Source: Pseudomonas sp. LRP2-20 (GTDB lineage Bacteria; Pseudomonadota; Gammaproteobacteria; Pseudomonadales; Pseudomonadaceae). From it: DNA of 64,000 bases. Each line of letters begins with the position of its first letter. The first letter of the stretch is position 1. This document shows positions 21,242 through 29,258 of the stretch, in pieces. The notes below the pieces were generated by a model. The model saw only the letters and a program-made list of their open reading frames with translations. It had not been told where the DNA came from and ran no database searches. The DNA lies in the NCBI RefSeq assembly GCF_024349685.1, contig NZ_AP025944.1:1804001-1868000 (forward strand). Direction: 5' to 3'. The translations under genes were made by a program, and so were the position numbers.

Positions 21242-24073
21242 ATGTCCAACCGTGATATTTCCCGGCGCGCCTTCTTGCAAGGCGGCCTGATCGCTGGTGT
21301 CGGCGTGACCATGGCGCCACTTGGCAGCCAGGCATTTGCCGCCCTGATGGAGGAGCGCGTCACCACCTCGCCGCAAAAGTGGATGAACCATGACGGCAAG
21401 GCGCGTTTTCGCAACGACGCACTGTCCAAGGTCTGTGGCAACAAGGTCTTCGCCCGCGACATCCGCGCCAAGGACATGCCCGGCTGGCCGACCCAGCAAG
21501 GCCACGCGCTGCTGCTCAAGGCGACCAAGGTCGACCGCATCTATGCCGGCCATGACCTCAGCCTGCTCGGCGCCGACCTGCAGCCAGACCGTATCGTCAC
21601 CGCCGCCGACCTGGCCAAGGACGGTATCGCCTGGCCCGAGGCCCATTCGCCCGACCCGCTGCTGCCGCCCGGCCAGGTGCCGATGTTCATCGGCCACCCG
21701 GTGGCGATCCTGATCTGGCACGACTTCGAGCGCTTCCGCCAGGCCAAGCGCAAGCTGCAGTTCAACGACAAGGCGATCACCTACGGCGCCCAGGCCCCGC
21801 TGTACCAGCGTGACCCCTATGGCAGCTTCCGCTTCGTGCGTGTGGGCGGCGCTACGCCGTTCGATGACGATGAGTTCTCCAGCCTGAAGAACTCCATGCT
21901 GTTCCCCACCATCCTCAACCGCAAACCGGTGTGGTCGAAGCAGCCCAACCAGCACGGCGACCTGACCGAGCAGGGCTTGTTCTACGCCAAGCGCATGGGC
22001 GAGCAACTGGACAACCCGCCCGAGGACTGGTTGGTCTTCGACGAGCGCTACAAGACGCCGTCGATCGAGCCCGCCGCGCTGGAACCGGACAACGGCAACG
22101 GCTGGTACGACCCGGCGACCGGCACGCTGCACTTCGTGGTCGCGACCCAGTGCCCGTTCGAAGCGGCCCAGGAATGCGTGCACATGATCAAGCCGTCGCG
22201 CTTCGCCCTGAACACGCTGAACATGCACCCGGGCTACACCGTGGGTTACGGCTCCAAAGACAACAACATCTTCGTCTTCTACGCCGCCGTGGCCGCGCTG
22301 TATGGCGAGGGTGTGCCGGTGCGCCTGGCCAACGACCGCTACGAGCAGTTCCAGAGTGGCATCAAGCGCCATGCCTTCGACATCCGCTACCAGCTGGCCG
22401 TGGACAAGAAAGACAACCGCTTCAAGATCTTCCGCGCCGATATGAGCTGCGACGGTGGCGGGCGCATCAACTACAGCCCGTCGGTGGCCGCCGTGGGCGC
22501 CACCGCGGCGCAGTCGATCTACTACATGCCGCAGAACGACCTGTCGGTGACCGCTTACTTCTCCCGCGGTGTCGAGGCGGGGTCCATGCGCGGCTACGGC
22601 ACCCTGCAGACCATGGCCGCCACCGAAATGATGGTGGATGAAATCGCCGGTCGCCTGGGCGTCGACGCCATCGACCTGCGCCGCGCCAACGCGCTGAAGT
22701 CGGGCATGAAGAACACCCAGGGTGCGGTCCCGGCCGGTGCCCTGCGCCTTTACGAGATCCTCGACAAGGCGGCCGTGCATGACTGGTGGCGCAACCGTGA
22801 TGCACGCAAGCAACAGATGGACGCCAAGGACCCGGACCACTGGTACGGCGTCGGTTTTGCCATCTGCCAGAAGGACTTCGGCACCGGCTCCGAGGCGCCG
22901 ATGGCCAGCATCGAGTTCAGCGCCGATGGCCGCATCAGCCTGCGCCACATCGGCACCGAACTGGGCACGGGCATGTCCACGTCCCAGGCGCTGGTGGTCA
23001 GCGACTTCCTCGGCCGCTCGGCCGACGAGGTGAAGACGGCGGTCACCGAATGGCCGGAGTTGCAGTTGACCACCAGCGGCAACCCGTACCTGATCAGCCA
23101 GCCCGAACAGGACGCCGCGCTGCGCAACCCGCGCTGGGTCGGCAAGCTGGCTTCGCCGTCGTCGGCGACCAACTCGGCGTTCTACTTCAGCCACGCCACC
23201 CGTGAAGCGGCCCGCGTGCTCTTCAACCACGGCCTGTGGCCGGCGGCCATGGCCATCTGGAGCCAGGGCCCGCACGGCGGCCAGGCCAACCCGCTGGTGG
23301 TGCGCCGCGAGAACGCGGTGTGGGTCAACGGCGAGCTGACCGGCAACGGCCTGGCGCCGATCCCGTTCGCCCAGCTGGCGCAGAAGGCTCACGAGATGGG
23401 CCTGGTCACCGGCGTCAGCGTGCACGGCTTCAACCGCTGGAGCTGGGCCGAGGCCGACTTCGTCATCGACGGCGTGCGCGAGCGCTTCCCGCTCGATGCC
23501 GTGGCGGTGAAGTACGGCGATGGCGCGGTGAATGCCAAGAAAGCGCAGATGAGCAGCCATGGCTACCACCTGCTCGACCGGCAGAACGCCGCTTACCCGG
23601 ATACCCAACTGAACAACGCCATGGTCACCTACTACAGCCCGGTGGCGACCATAGTCGAGGTCAAGGTCAACAAGGGCACTCACGAAGTGCAGGTGCTCAA
23701 CCATCACAGCTGGGTCGAGTGTGGCCGTGTGCTGGTGCCGGAACTGGTCAAAGGCCAGCTCGAAGGCGGTATCGCCATGGGCATCGGCCATGCACTGACC
23801 GAGGAAATGCCGTTGCACGAGGGTGGGCCCGGGGAGGGCGACTGGAACTTCAACCGCTACCGCCTGCCCCATGCGCGCGATGTGGCGGTGTGGAAGCAGA
23901 CCAGCGAAATCCTCCCGCCGCTGTCACCGACCGACCCATCCAAGGGCATCGCCGAAGTGGTGATGATCCCGGTCGTCGGTGCCATCGGCAACGCCGTGGC
24001 GCATGCCATTGGCAAGCGCGTGCGCGATCTCCCCATCACCCCAGCCCGTATCAAGGAGGCCCTCAATGGCTAA
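21242..24073 (+). CDS. Tat-exported molybdenum hydroxylase catalytic subunit (isoquinoline 1-oxidoreductase/aldehyde dehydrogenase type)
   Basis: A 943-residue xanthine-dehydrogenase-family protein. It begins with a twin-arginine signal (SRRAFLQGG, residues 8-16), so the enzyme acts in the periplasm. Molybdopterin-binding stretches are visible (GTGSEAPMASIEF, GTELGTGMSTSQAL, EGGIAMGIGHALTEE), and the catalytic Glu is probably Glu905 in KGIAEVVMIP. With the next two genes it forms a three-subunit enzyme that hydroxylates an aldehyde or N-heteroaromatic substrate, passing electrons through 2Fe-2S clusters to cytochrome c. The substrate cannot be read from sequence. The ATG follows a GAGGATCAAGC leader. 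Confidence 0.85.
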   Translation: MSNRDISRRAFLQGGLIAGVGVTMAPLGSQAFAALMEERVTTSPQKWMNHDGKARFRNDALSKVCGNKVFARDIRAKDMPGWPTQQGHALLLKATKVDRIYAGHDLSLLGADLQPDRIVTAADLAKDGIAWPEAHSPDPLLPPGQVPMFIGHPVAILIWHDFERFRQAKRKLQFNDKAITYGAQAPLYQRDPYGSFRFVRVGGATPFDDDEFSSLKNSMLFPTILNRKPVWSKQPNQHGDLTEQGLFYAKRMGEQLDNPPEDWLVFDERYKTPSIEPAALEPDNGNGWYDPATGTLHFVVATQCPFEAAQECVHMIKPSRFALNTLNMHPGYTVGYGSKDNNIFVFYAAVAALYGEGVPVRLANDRYEQFQSGIKRHAFDIRYQLAVDKKDNRFKIFRADMSCDGGGRINYSPSVAAVGATAAQSIYYMPQNDLSVTAYFSRGVEAGSMRGYGTLQTMAATEMMVDEIAGRLGVDAIDLRRANALKSGMKNTQGAVPAGALRLYEILDKAAVHDWWRNRDARKQQMDAKDPDHWYGVGFAICQKDFGTGSEAPMASIEFSADGRISLRHIGTELGTGMSTSQALVVSDFLGRSADEVKTAVTEWPELQLTTSGNPYLISQPEQDAALRNPRWVGKLASPSSATNSAFYFSHATREAARVLFNHGLWPAAMAIWSQGPHGGQANPLVVRRENAVWVNGELTGNGLAPIPFAQLAQKAHEMGLVTGVSVHGFNRWSWAEADFVIDGVRERFPLDAVAVKYGDGAVNAKKAQMSSHGYHLLDRQNAAYPDTQLNNAMVTYYSPVATIVEVKVNKGTHEVQVLNHHSWVECGRVLVPELVKGQLEGGIAMGIGHALTEEMPLHEGGPGEGDWNFNRYRLPHARDVAVWKQTSEILPPLSPTDPSKGIAEVVMIPVVGAIGNAVAHAIGKRVRDLPITPARIKEALNG

Positions 24074-24602
24074 CCGTCCACTGCAACTGACCCTCAACGG
24101 TCAACCGGTCGGCCCGGTCGAGGTCCCTGATGACCTGGCGATGATCGACTACCTGCACGAACACCAGAACCTCACAGGTTCCCGCCTGGGCTGCGGCCAG
24201 GGCATCTGCCACGCCTGCGTGGTGATCGTCGACAACCCCGATGGCACCAGCGAGGAAGTGCGCACCTGCATCACCGGCGCGCATTACTTCGAGGGCAAGA
24301 AGGTCCGTACCATTGAGGGCCATGCCAAACAGGACGAGGCTGGCAACCTGACGCTGAACCCGATCCAGCAGAAGTTCGTCGACCTGTTCGCCTTCCAGTG
24401 CAGCTATTGCGCACCGGGCTTCGTCAACGCCGCCACGGTGCTGGTGGAAACCGCCCAGCGCCAGCCGTTGAAGAAGAGCGAAGTGGAAGCGCGCATCGAG
24501 GCCAGCCTCGGCCACCACATCTGCCGCTGCACCGGGTACGTGCGTTACTACGACGCCACCCGCACGGTGCTCAATGACCTCGGCCTGGTCAAGGAGGGTT
24601 GA
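24066..24602 (+). CDS. 2Fe-2S subunit of the molybdenum hydroxylase
   Basis: A 178-residue small subunit with two 2Fe-2S clusters: a plant-ferredoxin type N-terminal site (GSRLGCGQGICHACVV) and the alpha-helical C-terminal site (CSYCAPGFV ... CRCTGY). It carries electrons from the molybdenum centre to the cytochrome c partner. It has no signal peptide, so it is probably exported together with the Tat-tagged large subunit. The start at 24066 overlaps the preceding gene by 8 bases and has AAGGAGG upstream. Confidence 0.9.
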   Translation: MANRPLQLTLNGQPVGPVEVPDDLAMIDYLHEHQNLTGSRLGCGQGICHACVVIVDNPDGTSEEVRTCITGAHYFEGKKVRTIEGHAKQDEAGNLTLNPIQQKFVDLFAFQCSYCAPGFVNAATVLVETAQRQPLKKSEVEARIEASLGHHICRCTGYVRYYDATRTVLNDLGLVKEG

Positions 24603-24604
24603 GC

Positions 24605-25816
24605 ATGGGCTTCGTTCGCAGCACTCTCGCGCTGGCCCTGGGCCTTGCCGTCGTTTCGCAGGCACTGGCGGCCGACGAGGCGCAGGTCAAGCGGGGTGAA
24701 TACCTGGCCCGTGCGGCCGACTGCATGGCCTGCCACACGGCCGAAGGCGGCGCGCCGTTTGCCGGTGGCCTGCCGATCCATTCACCGTTCGGCACCATCT
24801 ATGGCAGCAACATCACCCCTGACAAGCAGCACGGCATTGGCAGCTACACGGCCGACGAGTTCTTCGCTGCCGTCACCGAGGGCAAGCGCAAGGATGGCGC
24901 CAACCTCTATCCGGCCATGCCTTACACCTCGTACCACCTGATCAAGCGGGAAGACTCGGACGCGATCCTGGCCTACCTGATGACCATCCCGCCGATCAAC
25001 CGCCCGGCGCCGGAAACCAAATTGAGTTTCCCGTTCAACGTGCGCCTGGGCTTGACTGGCTGGAACATGCTGTACGGCAAGAGCGTGCAGTTGCAGCCAA
25101 CCGAAGGCAAGAGCCCGGCCTGGCAGCGTGGGCAGTACATGGTCGAGGTCATGGGCCACTGTGGCGAGTGCCATACGCCGCGCAACCCGATCGGTGCACT
25201 GCAACAGGACAAGCGCCTGACCGGTGGCCTGCTGGCCGGCTACCTGGCGCCGAGCCTGCTGGCCCAGGACCTGGCCGACCGTGGCTGGACCCAGCCGGAC
25301 CTGACCACCTTCCTCAAGCATGGCATCAGCGCCCAGGGCAGCATGTTCAACGAGATGTTCCCGGTGGTGCACCACAGCACCCAGCATCTTGAAGACGCCG
25401 ACCTGGCGGCCATGGCCACGTACCTGCTGGGTGACCAGCCGCCGAAGGCCAAGGTGATCGAGGCGGTGCCCCTGGAGCAGCTTACCGAGAGCGCCAAGCG
25501 TGGCCGCCAGCAGTACCTCAATGTCTGCGCCGGTTGCCACGGTGTGGACGGTGAGGGCAAGCCGCACATTGCCGTGGCCATGCAGGGCAATACCGTGTTG
25601 CGCCAGGATGATTCACGCAACCTGGCCAAGGCGATCCTCGATGGCATCCGTGAACAGCAGTTCACCGGCTTCGAGCGCATGCAGCCGATGCCGGGCTTTG
25701 CCGACAAGCTCGACGACCAGCAAGTGACAGACATGCTCAACTACCTGCGCCAGGCCTGGGGTGGACTGCCCGGCGACCTGACCGTACAGCAGCTCGCCGA
25801 GCTGAAGGCGGAGTAA
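24605..25816 (+). CDS. Triheme cytochrome c subunit
   Basis: A 403-residue periplasmic cytochrome with a signal peptide (cleavage after SQALA) and three CxxCH heme sites: CMACH at 40-44, CGECH at 186-190 and CAGCH at 308-312. This is the arrangement of the cytochrome subunits of alcohol, gluconate and related membrane dehydrogenases, which pass electrons to the respiratory chain. AAGGAGGG lies just upstream of the ATG at 24605; a TTG six bases earlier is a poorer start. It completes the hydroxylase with the two preceding genes. Confidence 0.9.
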   Translation: MGFVRSTLALALGLAVVSQALAADEAQVKRGEYLARAADCMACHTAEGGAPFAGGLPIHSPFGTIYGSNITPDKQHGIGSYTADEFFAAVTEGKRKDGANLYPAMPYTSYHLIKREDSDAILAYLMTIPPINRPAPETKLSFPFNVRLGLTGWNMLYGKSVQLQPTEGKSPAWQRGQYMVEVMGHCGECHTPRNPIGALQQDKRLTGGLLAGYLAPSLLAQDLADRGWTQPDLTTFLKHGISAQGSMFNEMFPVVHHSTQHLEDADLAAMATYLLGDQPPKAKVIEAVPLEQLTESAKRGRQQYLNVCAGCHGVDGEGKPHIAVAMQGNTVLRQDDSRNLAKAILDGIREQQFTGFERMQPMPGFADKLDDQQVTDMLNYLRQAWGGLPGDLTVQQLAELKAE

Positions 25817-25819
25817 ACC

Positions 25820-26791
25820 GTGCAGCATCTCGATCTCCAGGTGATCAACCAGGCCTTGCAGTGGTCGTGCAACGGCCAGCGGGTGTGGTTGTGCACGGTC
25901 CTCGCCACCTACGGCTCGGCGCCTCGTGCGCCGGGCTCGCTGCTGGCGGTCAACGCCAGCGGCCAGTGGCTGGGGTCGCTGTCGGGCGGCTGCGTCGAAG
26001 ATGACTTCCTCGAACGCGTGGCACGGGGTGAATTCCCCGAGCCGATTGCCATCGTGCGCTATGGCGATGGCAGCGACACGCGTTCGAGCATTCGCCTGCC
26101 TTGTGGTGGAGTGCTCGAAGTGCTGGTGGAAAACCTGCCGGCCGACTGCGCAGTGCAGGCTCATTTGCGTGAGCTGGAAGGCGCACTGCGCGGGCAGCGC
26201 CGGCTGCTGCGCGAAGTGCGCCTGCCGCAAGGTGATCGCCAGCTCAGCGATGACCACGCCCAGGGGCCGCGCGTGGAGCGTGCAAGCGGCTGCGTGCGCT
26301 TGCGTGTCGGCGCTGCCCAGCGCCTGCTGCTGGCCGGGTACTCCAGCGTTGCGCACTTCTGTGCCGAGTTCGGTAAAGGGATGGGCTTTGAAGTCATTCT
26401 CTGCGACCCACGTGACGAGGTGCTCGAGGGTGTGGTGCTGGACGGCATCGAAGTGCGCCGTGAGCTGCCGTCGGAATTCATCGCCAATGGTGGTTGCCAT
26501 GCCGACACAGCGGTGGTTGCATTGACCCATGATCCGAAAATCGATGACCTGGCCATGCTTGAAGCGGTGCGTACCAAAGCGTTCTACATCGGCGTGATGG
26601 GCTCGAAGGCCACCTCCGACAAACGTCGCGAACGCTTGCGCCGCATAGGCGGCCTGGGCTACGACGAGCTGGCGCGTATCCACGCGCCGATCGGCCTCAA
26701 CCTGGGAAGCAAGACCCCGGCCGAGATTGCCCTGGCAGTGCTTGCCGATATCCTGCGCCTGCGCAACGGTATTGAGCGGGCTGCGCTGTGA
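25820..26791 (+). CDS. XdhC/CoxI-family molybdenum cofactor maturation protein
   Basis: A 323-residue protein with the XdhC N-terminal signature (ATYGSAPRAPGSLLAV, GSLSGGCVEDDFLERV) and the C-terminal Rossmann-like XdhC_C domain (LDGIEVRRELP, YIGVMGSKATSDKRRERL, IGLNLGSKTPAEIALAVLADIL). The family binds molybdenum cofactor, helps its sulfuration and inserts it into XDH-type enzymes. It starts with GTG three bases after the cytochrome gene, and its end overlaps the mobA-like gene, so it is part of the same operon and most likely serves the hydroxylase here. Confidence 0.88.
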   Translation: MQHLDLQVINQALQWSCNGQRVWLCTVLATYGSAPRAPGSLLAVNASGQWLGSLSGGCVEDDFLERVARGEFPEPIAIVRYGDGSDTRSSIRLPCGGVLEVLVENLPADCAVQAHLRELEGALRGQRRLLREVRLPQGDRQLSDDHAQGPRVERASGCVRLRVGAAQRLLLAGYSSVAHFCAEFGKGMGFEVILCDPRDEVLEGVVLDGIEVRRELPSEFIANGGCHADTAVVALTHDPKIDDLAMLEAVRTKAFYIGVMGSKATSDKRRERLRRIGGLGYDELARIHAPIGLNLGSKTPAEIALAVLADILRLRNGIERAAL

Positions 26792-27354
26792 GTGTGGTGG
26801 CGCTGGTATTGGCGGCCGGCAGCAGCGTGCGTTTCGGTGCTGACAAGCGGCGGGCGCTGATGGCCGATGGTCGTAGCTTGCTGGCGCACAGTGTCGAACG
26901 TGCCTGCGCGGTGTTCGATGACGTGCGGGTGGTGTTGCGTGACGGCGAGCGGGGCGAGGAGCTGGGGTTGCCATCGGTATGCCGGGTCATCGCCAGCGTG
27001 GATTACACGCAGGGTTTGGGCCATAGCCTGGCGGCGGGCGCTGCTTCGCTGGTCGATAGCAAGGCGCAGGCGGTGGCGATTCTGCTGGGTGACATGCCCT
27101 GGGTGGAACTCGGGACCCTTGGTTTGCTTGCACGCGAGGCCAGTGGGTCGACGATAGTCCTGCCTTGTCATGCCGGGCAGCAGGGCCATCCGGTAGTGTT
27201 CGGACGTGATTTCTGGCCAGCGCTAGCGCGGCTGACGGGCGATGAAGGGGCGCGTTCGGTGGTCAAGGCCCATCCGGACAGTTGCGTCAGGCTGGCAGTC
27301 GAGGATGCCGGGGTGCTGCGGGATATCGATACGCCCGATGCACTGCGCCAATGA
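26788..27354 (+). CDS. MobA/MocA-like molybdenum cofactor nucleotidyltransferase
   Basis: A 188-residue NTP-transferase-like protein with the N-terminal nucleotide-binding loop VLAAGSSVRFGADKR and the LLGDMPWV motif. MocA-type enzymes add CMP to molybdopterin, giving the cytosine dinucleotide cofactor used by XDH-family enzymes. It starts at a GTG inside the xdhC stop (GTGA overlap), which argues for coupled translation. It is the last gene of the hydroxylase operon, and convergent with the immunity genes. Confidence 0.82.
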   Translation: MSVVALVLAAGSSVRFGADKRRALMADGRSLLAHSVERACAVFDDVRVVLRDGERGEELGLPSVCRVIASVDYTQGLGHSLAAGAASLVDSKAQAVAILLGDMPWVELGTLGLLAREASGSTIVLPCHAGQQGHPVVFGRDFWPALARLTGDEGARSVVKAHPDSCVRLAVEDAGVLRDIDTPDALRQ

Positions 27355-27363
27355 GCGTCGGCC

Positions 27364-27987
27364 TTATTCATCTTCTTCATCATCGAAAGTATAAGGTTCC
27401 AGTTCGCTCAGCTGGGAAAGCAGAATCAGATGCACGTCGGCCTTGAGTCGCTGGAGATTGGCCAGGCTTGCAGGCCCGCCCAGCATCAGTGCCGGGACGA
27501 AGCCGTACATCTCGTCTGGCGCCAACGTCCCTAGTGTTTCCCTGGCCGATTCGAACAGGCCCAGGTCGATCCCTTCAGTCATGGCCCACATAAGCAGCCC
27601 TTGGATCTTCGCGTCACGCTCTTCGTCGGTCGAGCTGCATGCGCCTTCGATGTATTGGGATGCGTAGGCAGTGATGGTCAGGACTGATCCGGTTTCTTCG
27701 CCCCACAGATACAGCTCGCCGAAAGCGCTGCGCGCGATGAGGTGGTAGGTATCCTGGGTTTCGAAGTGAGTGCCGGCGAGCCAGTAAGCTACGACATCAG
27801 CGTATTCCTGCGGGTTGACCATCCAGAACAGGCCACCGCCGTAGCCGCACCAGCCGTGGTCTTGCCAGTAGGTCAGGAGTTGGTTGGGGAGTTTGCCTTT
27901 GTAATGGGCAAGAGCGGATGGGGGGACGGGTTGATGGGCGATGGGGTCGTTGAAGGTTTCTAGGAAGATGGAGAAGAGTACGTTCAT
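27364..27987 (-). CDS. Tdi1-like T6SS immunity protein paralogue (GAD-like + DUF1851)
   Basis: A 207-residue cytoplasmic protein with a GAD-like N-terminal half (HYKGKLPNQLLTYWQDHGWCGYGGGLFWMVNP) and a DUF1851 C-terminal half (LGTLAPDEMYGFVPALMLGG). These two domains together define the immunity family of Tde1 DNase effectors. It is the third and most distal copy behind the toxin gene. Its base composition is near the host average, unlike the AT-richer copies upstream, so it may be older or recruited separately. Whether it protects against this toxin or acts as an orphan immunity gene against others is open. Confidence 0.8.
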   Translation of the reverse strand: MNVLFSIFLETFNDPIAHQPVPPSALAHYKGKLPNQLLTYWQDHGWCGYGGGLFWMVNPQEYADVVAYWLAGTHFETQDTYHLIARSAFGELYLWGEETGSVLTITAYASQYIEGACSSTDEERDAKIQGLLMWAMTEGIDLGLFESARETLGTLAPDEMYGFVPALMLGGPASLANLQRLKADVHLILLSQLSELEPYTFDDEEDE

Positions 27988-28023
27988 TTTTTAGATCCTT
28001 TTATCGCTGATGGGTAAGTGGTT

Positions 28024-28580
28024 TCAAAAGTCGGAAAAGCTGTAGGGTTCGAAAGCGCAAAGCTGAGACAGCAGCACCAGGTGTTCGATAGCTTTCAATT
28101 TTTCAAGATTCTCGAGTCGAGTGGGGCCTCCGAATACTAGAGCCGGAACAAAACCGTACATTTCGTCCGGGCCCAGTATGCCGAGATTTTTTTTAGCAGG
28201 CTCAAACATGTCACCGAAGTCATTGGAGTCCAAACATCTACTGGCAAAAAAATTCTGCACCCGTCTGTTCATGTCAGCCGTTGTCAATTCATATTTTCTT
28301 CCAATGTAACGGCCTATGCTCCGCGGGCTATGAGGTGAAATCGGTCGTACGCTTCCAATCCTGCGCTGTTGAGCATGGACGCGACCACGCTTTCATAATC
28401 TTGGGGGTTTACGGTCCAGAACATTCCATCACCGTATCCACACCATCCATGTTCGCTCCAGTACTGCAGAAGTCTGTCCGGTAGTTTTCCCTTATAGCGT
28501 TCAATGGCGGATGTGGGCACCTCCTGCCTGTGCATGGGTTGACCGACTTCTTCAATGAAAACAGAAAATGCTTCGTCCAT
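28024..28580 (-). pseudogene. Broken GAD-like/DUF1851 immunity gene
   Basis: Two out-of-frame halves of one immunity gene. The first (28580-28314) encodes MDEAFSVFIEEVGQ through FHLIARGA and ends at TAG; the second resumes in another frame as GRYIGRKYELTTADMN and runs to 28024 (PDEMYGFVPALVFGG ... EPYSFSDF). Compared with its intact neighbours, about 22 residues (the F-G-x-x-Y-x-W-G-E block) are missing at the junction near 28311-28316. The loss is not a multiple of three, so the frame shifts. An independently translated second half from TTG at 28287 cannot be ruled out. Confidence 0.85.
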
Positions 28581-28610
28581 GTAATGGCCTCCGGTATATG
28601 TTAGTGATGG

Positions 28611-29243
28611 CTAATGCCCGAGTGGGAAGTCCCCTGTCGACACATAGGGGCGAAGATCTGAAAGTTGTGCCAGAAAACTTAGATGTTCCACTGATTTTAC
28701 CTTTTCAAGGTGGTTGAATGACCCTGATCCGCCCAACATGATGGCGGGGGTGAAGCCGTACATTTCATCCGCGGTAAGCGCGCCTAGCTTCTCATAAGCG
28801 GGGTCGAACATATCTCCGTAGTTGTTGGAATCAAAGCTGATTGATAGAAGAAAAGCGGGGAACCCTTTGTCTAGGTCTACACCGGTGTAAATTGATGTTC
28901 GGGTTACGTAACTTGACAGGATGCTGGTTATTTTAAGTGAGGCGCCTGTATTCTCGCCCCAGAAATACATGTCTCCGAACGCACTGCGTGCTATGAGGTG
29001 ATATTTGTCGCGCTTCGAGTGCTCAGTGCCGTTTAGCCAGGTGTCGACTACGCACTCGTACTCTGCGGGGTTCACCAACCAAAAAATACCTTTGCCAAAC
29101 CCGCTCCATCCATATTGGCTCCAGTGTTCTAGAAGCTGATGAGGTAGTTTTCCTTTGTATTGCTCAATAACGGTATTCGGCACGATTTGTCGGCAGGTTG
29201 GTAGGCCGATTTTCTCTACTAATCTAGCGAATAATCTATCCAT
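28611..29243 (-). CDS. Probable cognate immunity protein of the Tde1-like toxin
   Basis: A 210-residue protein with a GAD-like half (QYKGKLPHQLLEHWSQYGW, GIFWLVNPAEYECVV) and a DUF1851 half (LGALTADEMYGFTPAIMLGG), the same architecture as Agrobacterium Tdi1. It starts 15 bases downstream of the toxin stop codon, the position expected for the cognate partner. No signal peptide is present, which fits neutralisation of a cytoplasmic DNase. The coding sequence is clearly AT-richer than flanking genes, suggesting it arrived with the toxin tip. Confidence 0.85.
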   Translation of the reverse strand: MDRLFARLVEKIGLPTCRQIVPNTVIEQYKGKLPHQLLEHWSQYGWSGFGKGIFWLVNPAEYECVVDTWLNGTEHSKRDKYHLIARSAFGDMYFWGENTGASLKITSILSSYVTRTSIYTGVDLDKGFPAFLLSISFDSNNYGDMFDPAYEKLGALTADEMYGFTPAIMLGGSGSFNHLEKVKSVEHLSFLAQLSDLRPYVSTGDFPLGH

Positions 29244-29258
29244 TTATACTCCCGGTGC

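Noticed and set aside
21236..23872. An 878-codon reverse-strand frame opposite the hydroxylase gene
   Set aside because: Val/Gly/His-rich translation with no family features; the sense strand has clear molybdenum-hydroxylase motifs.
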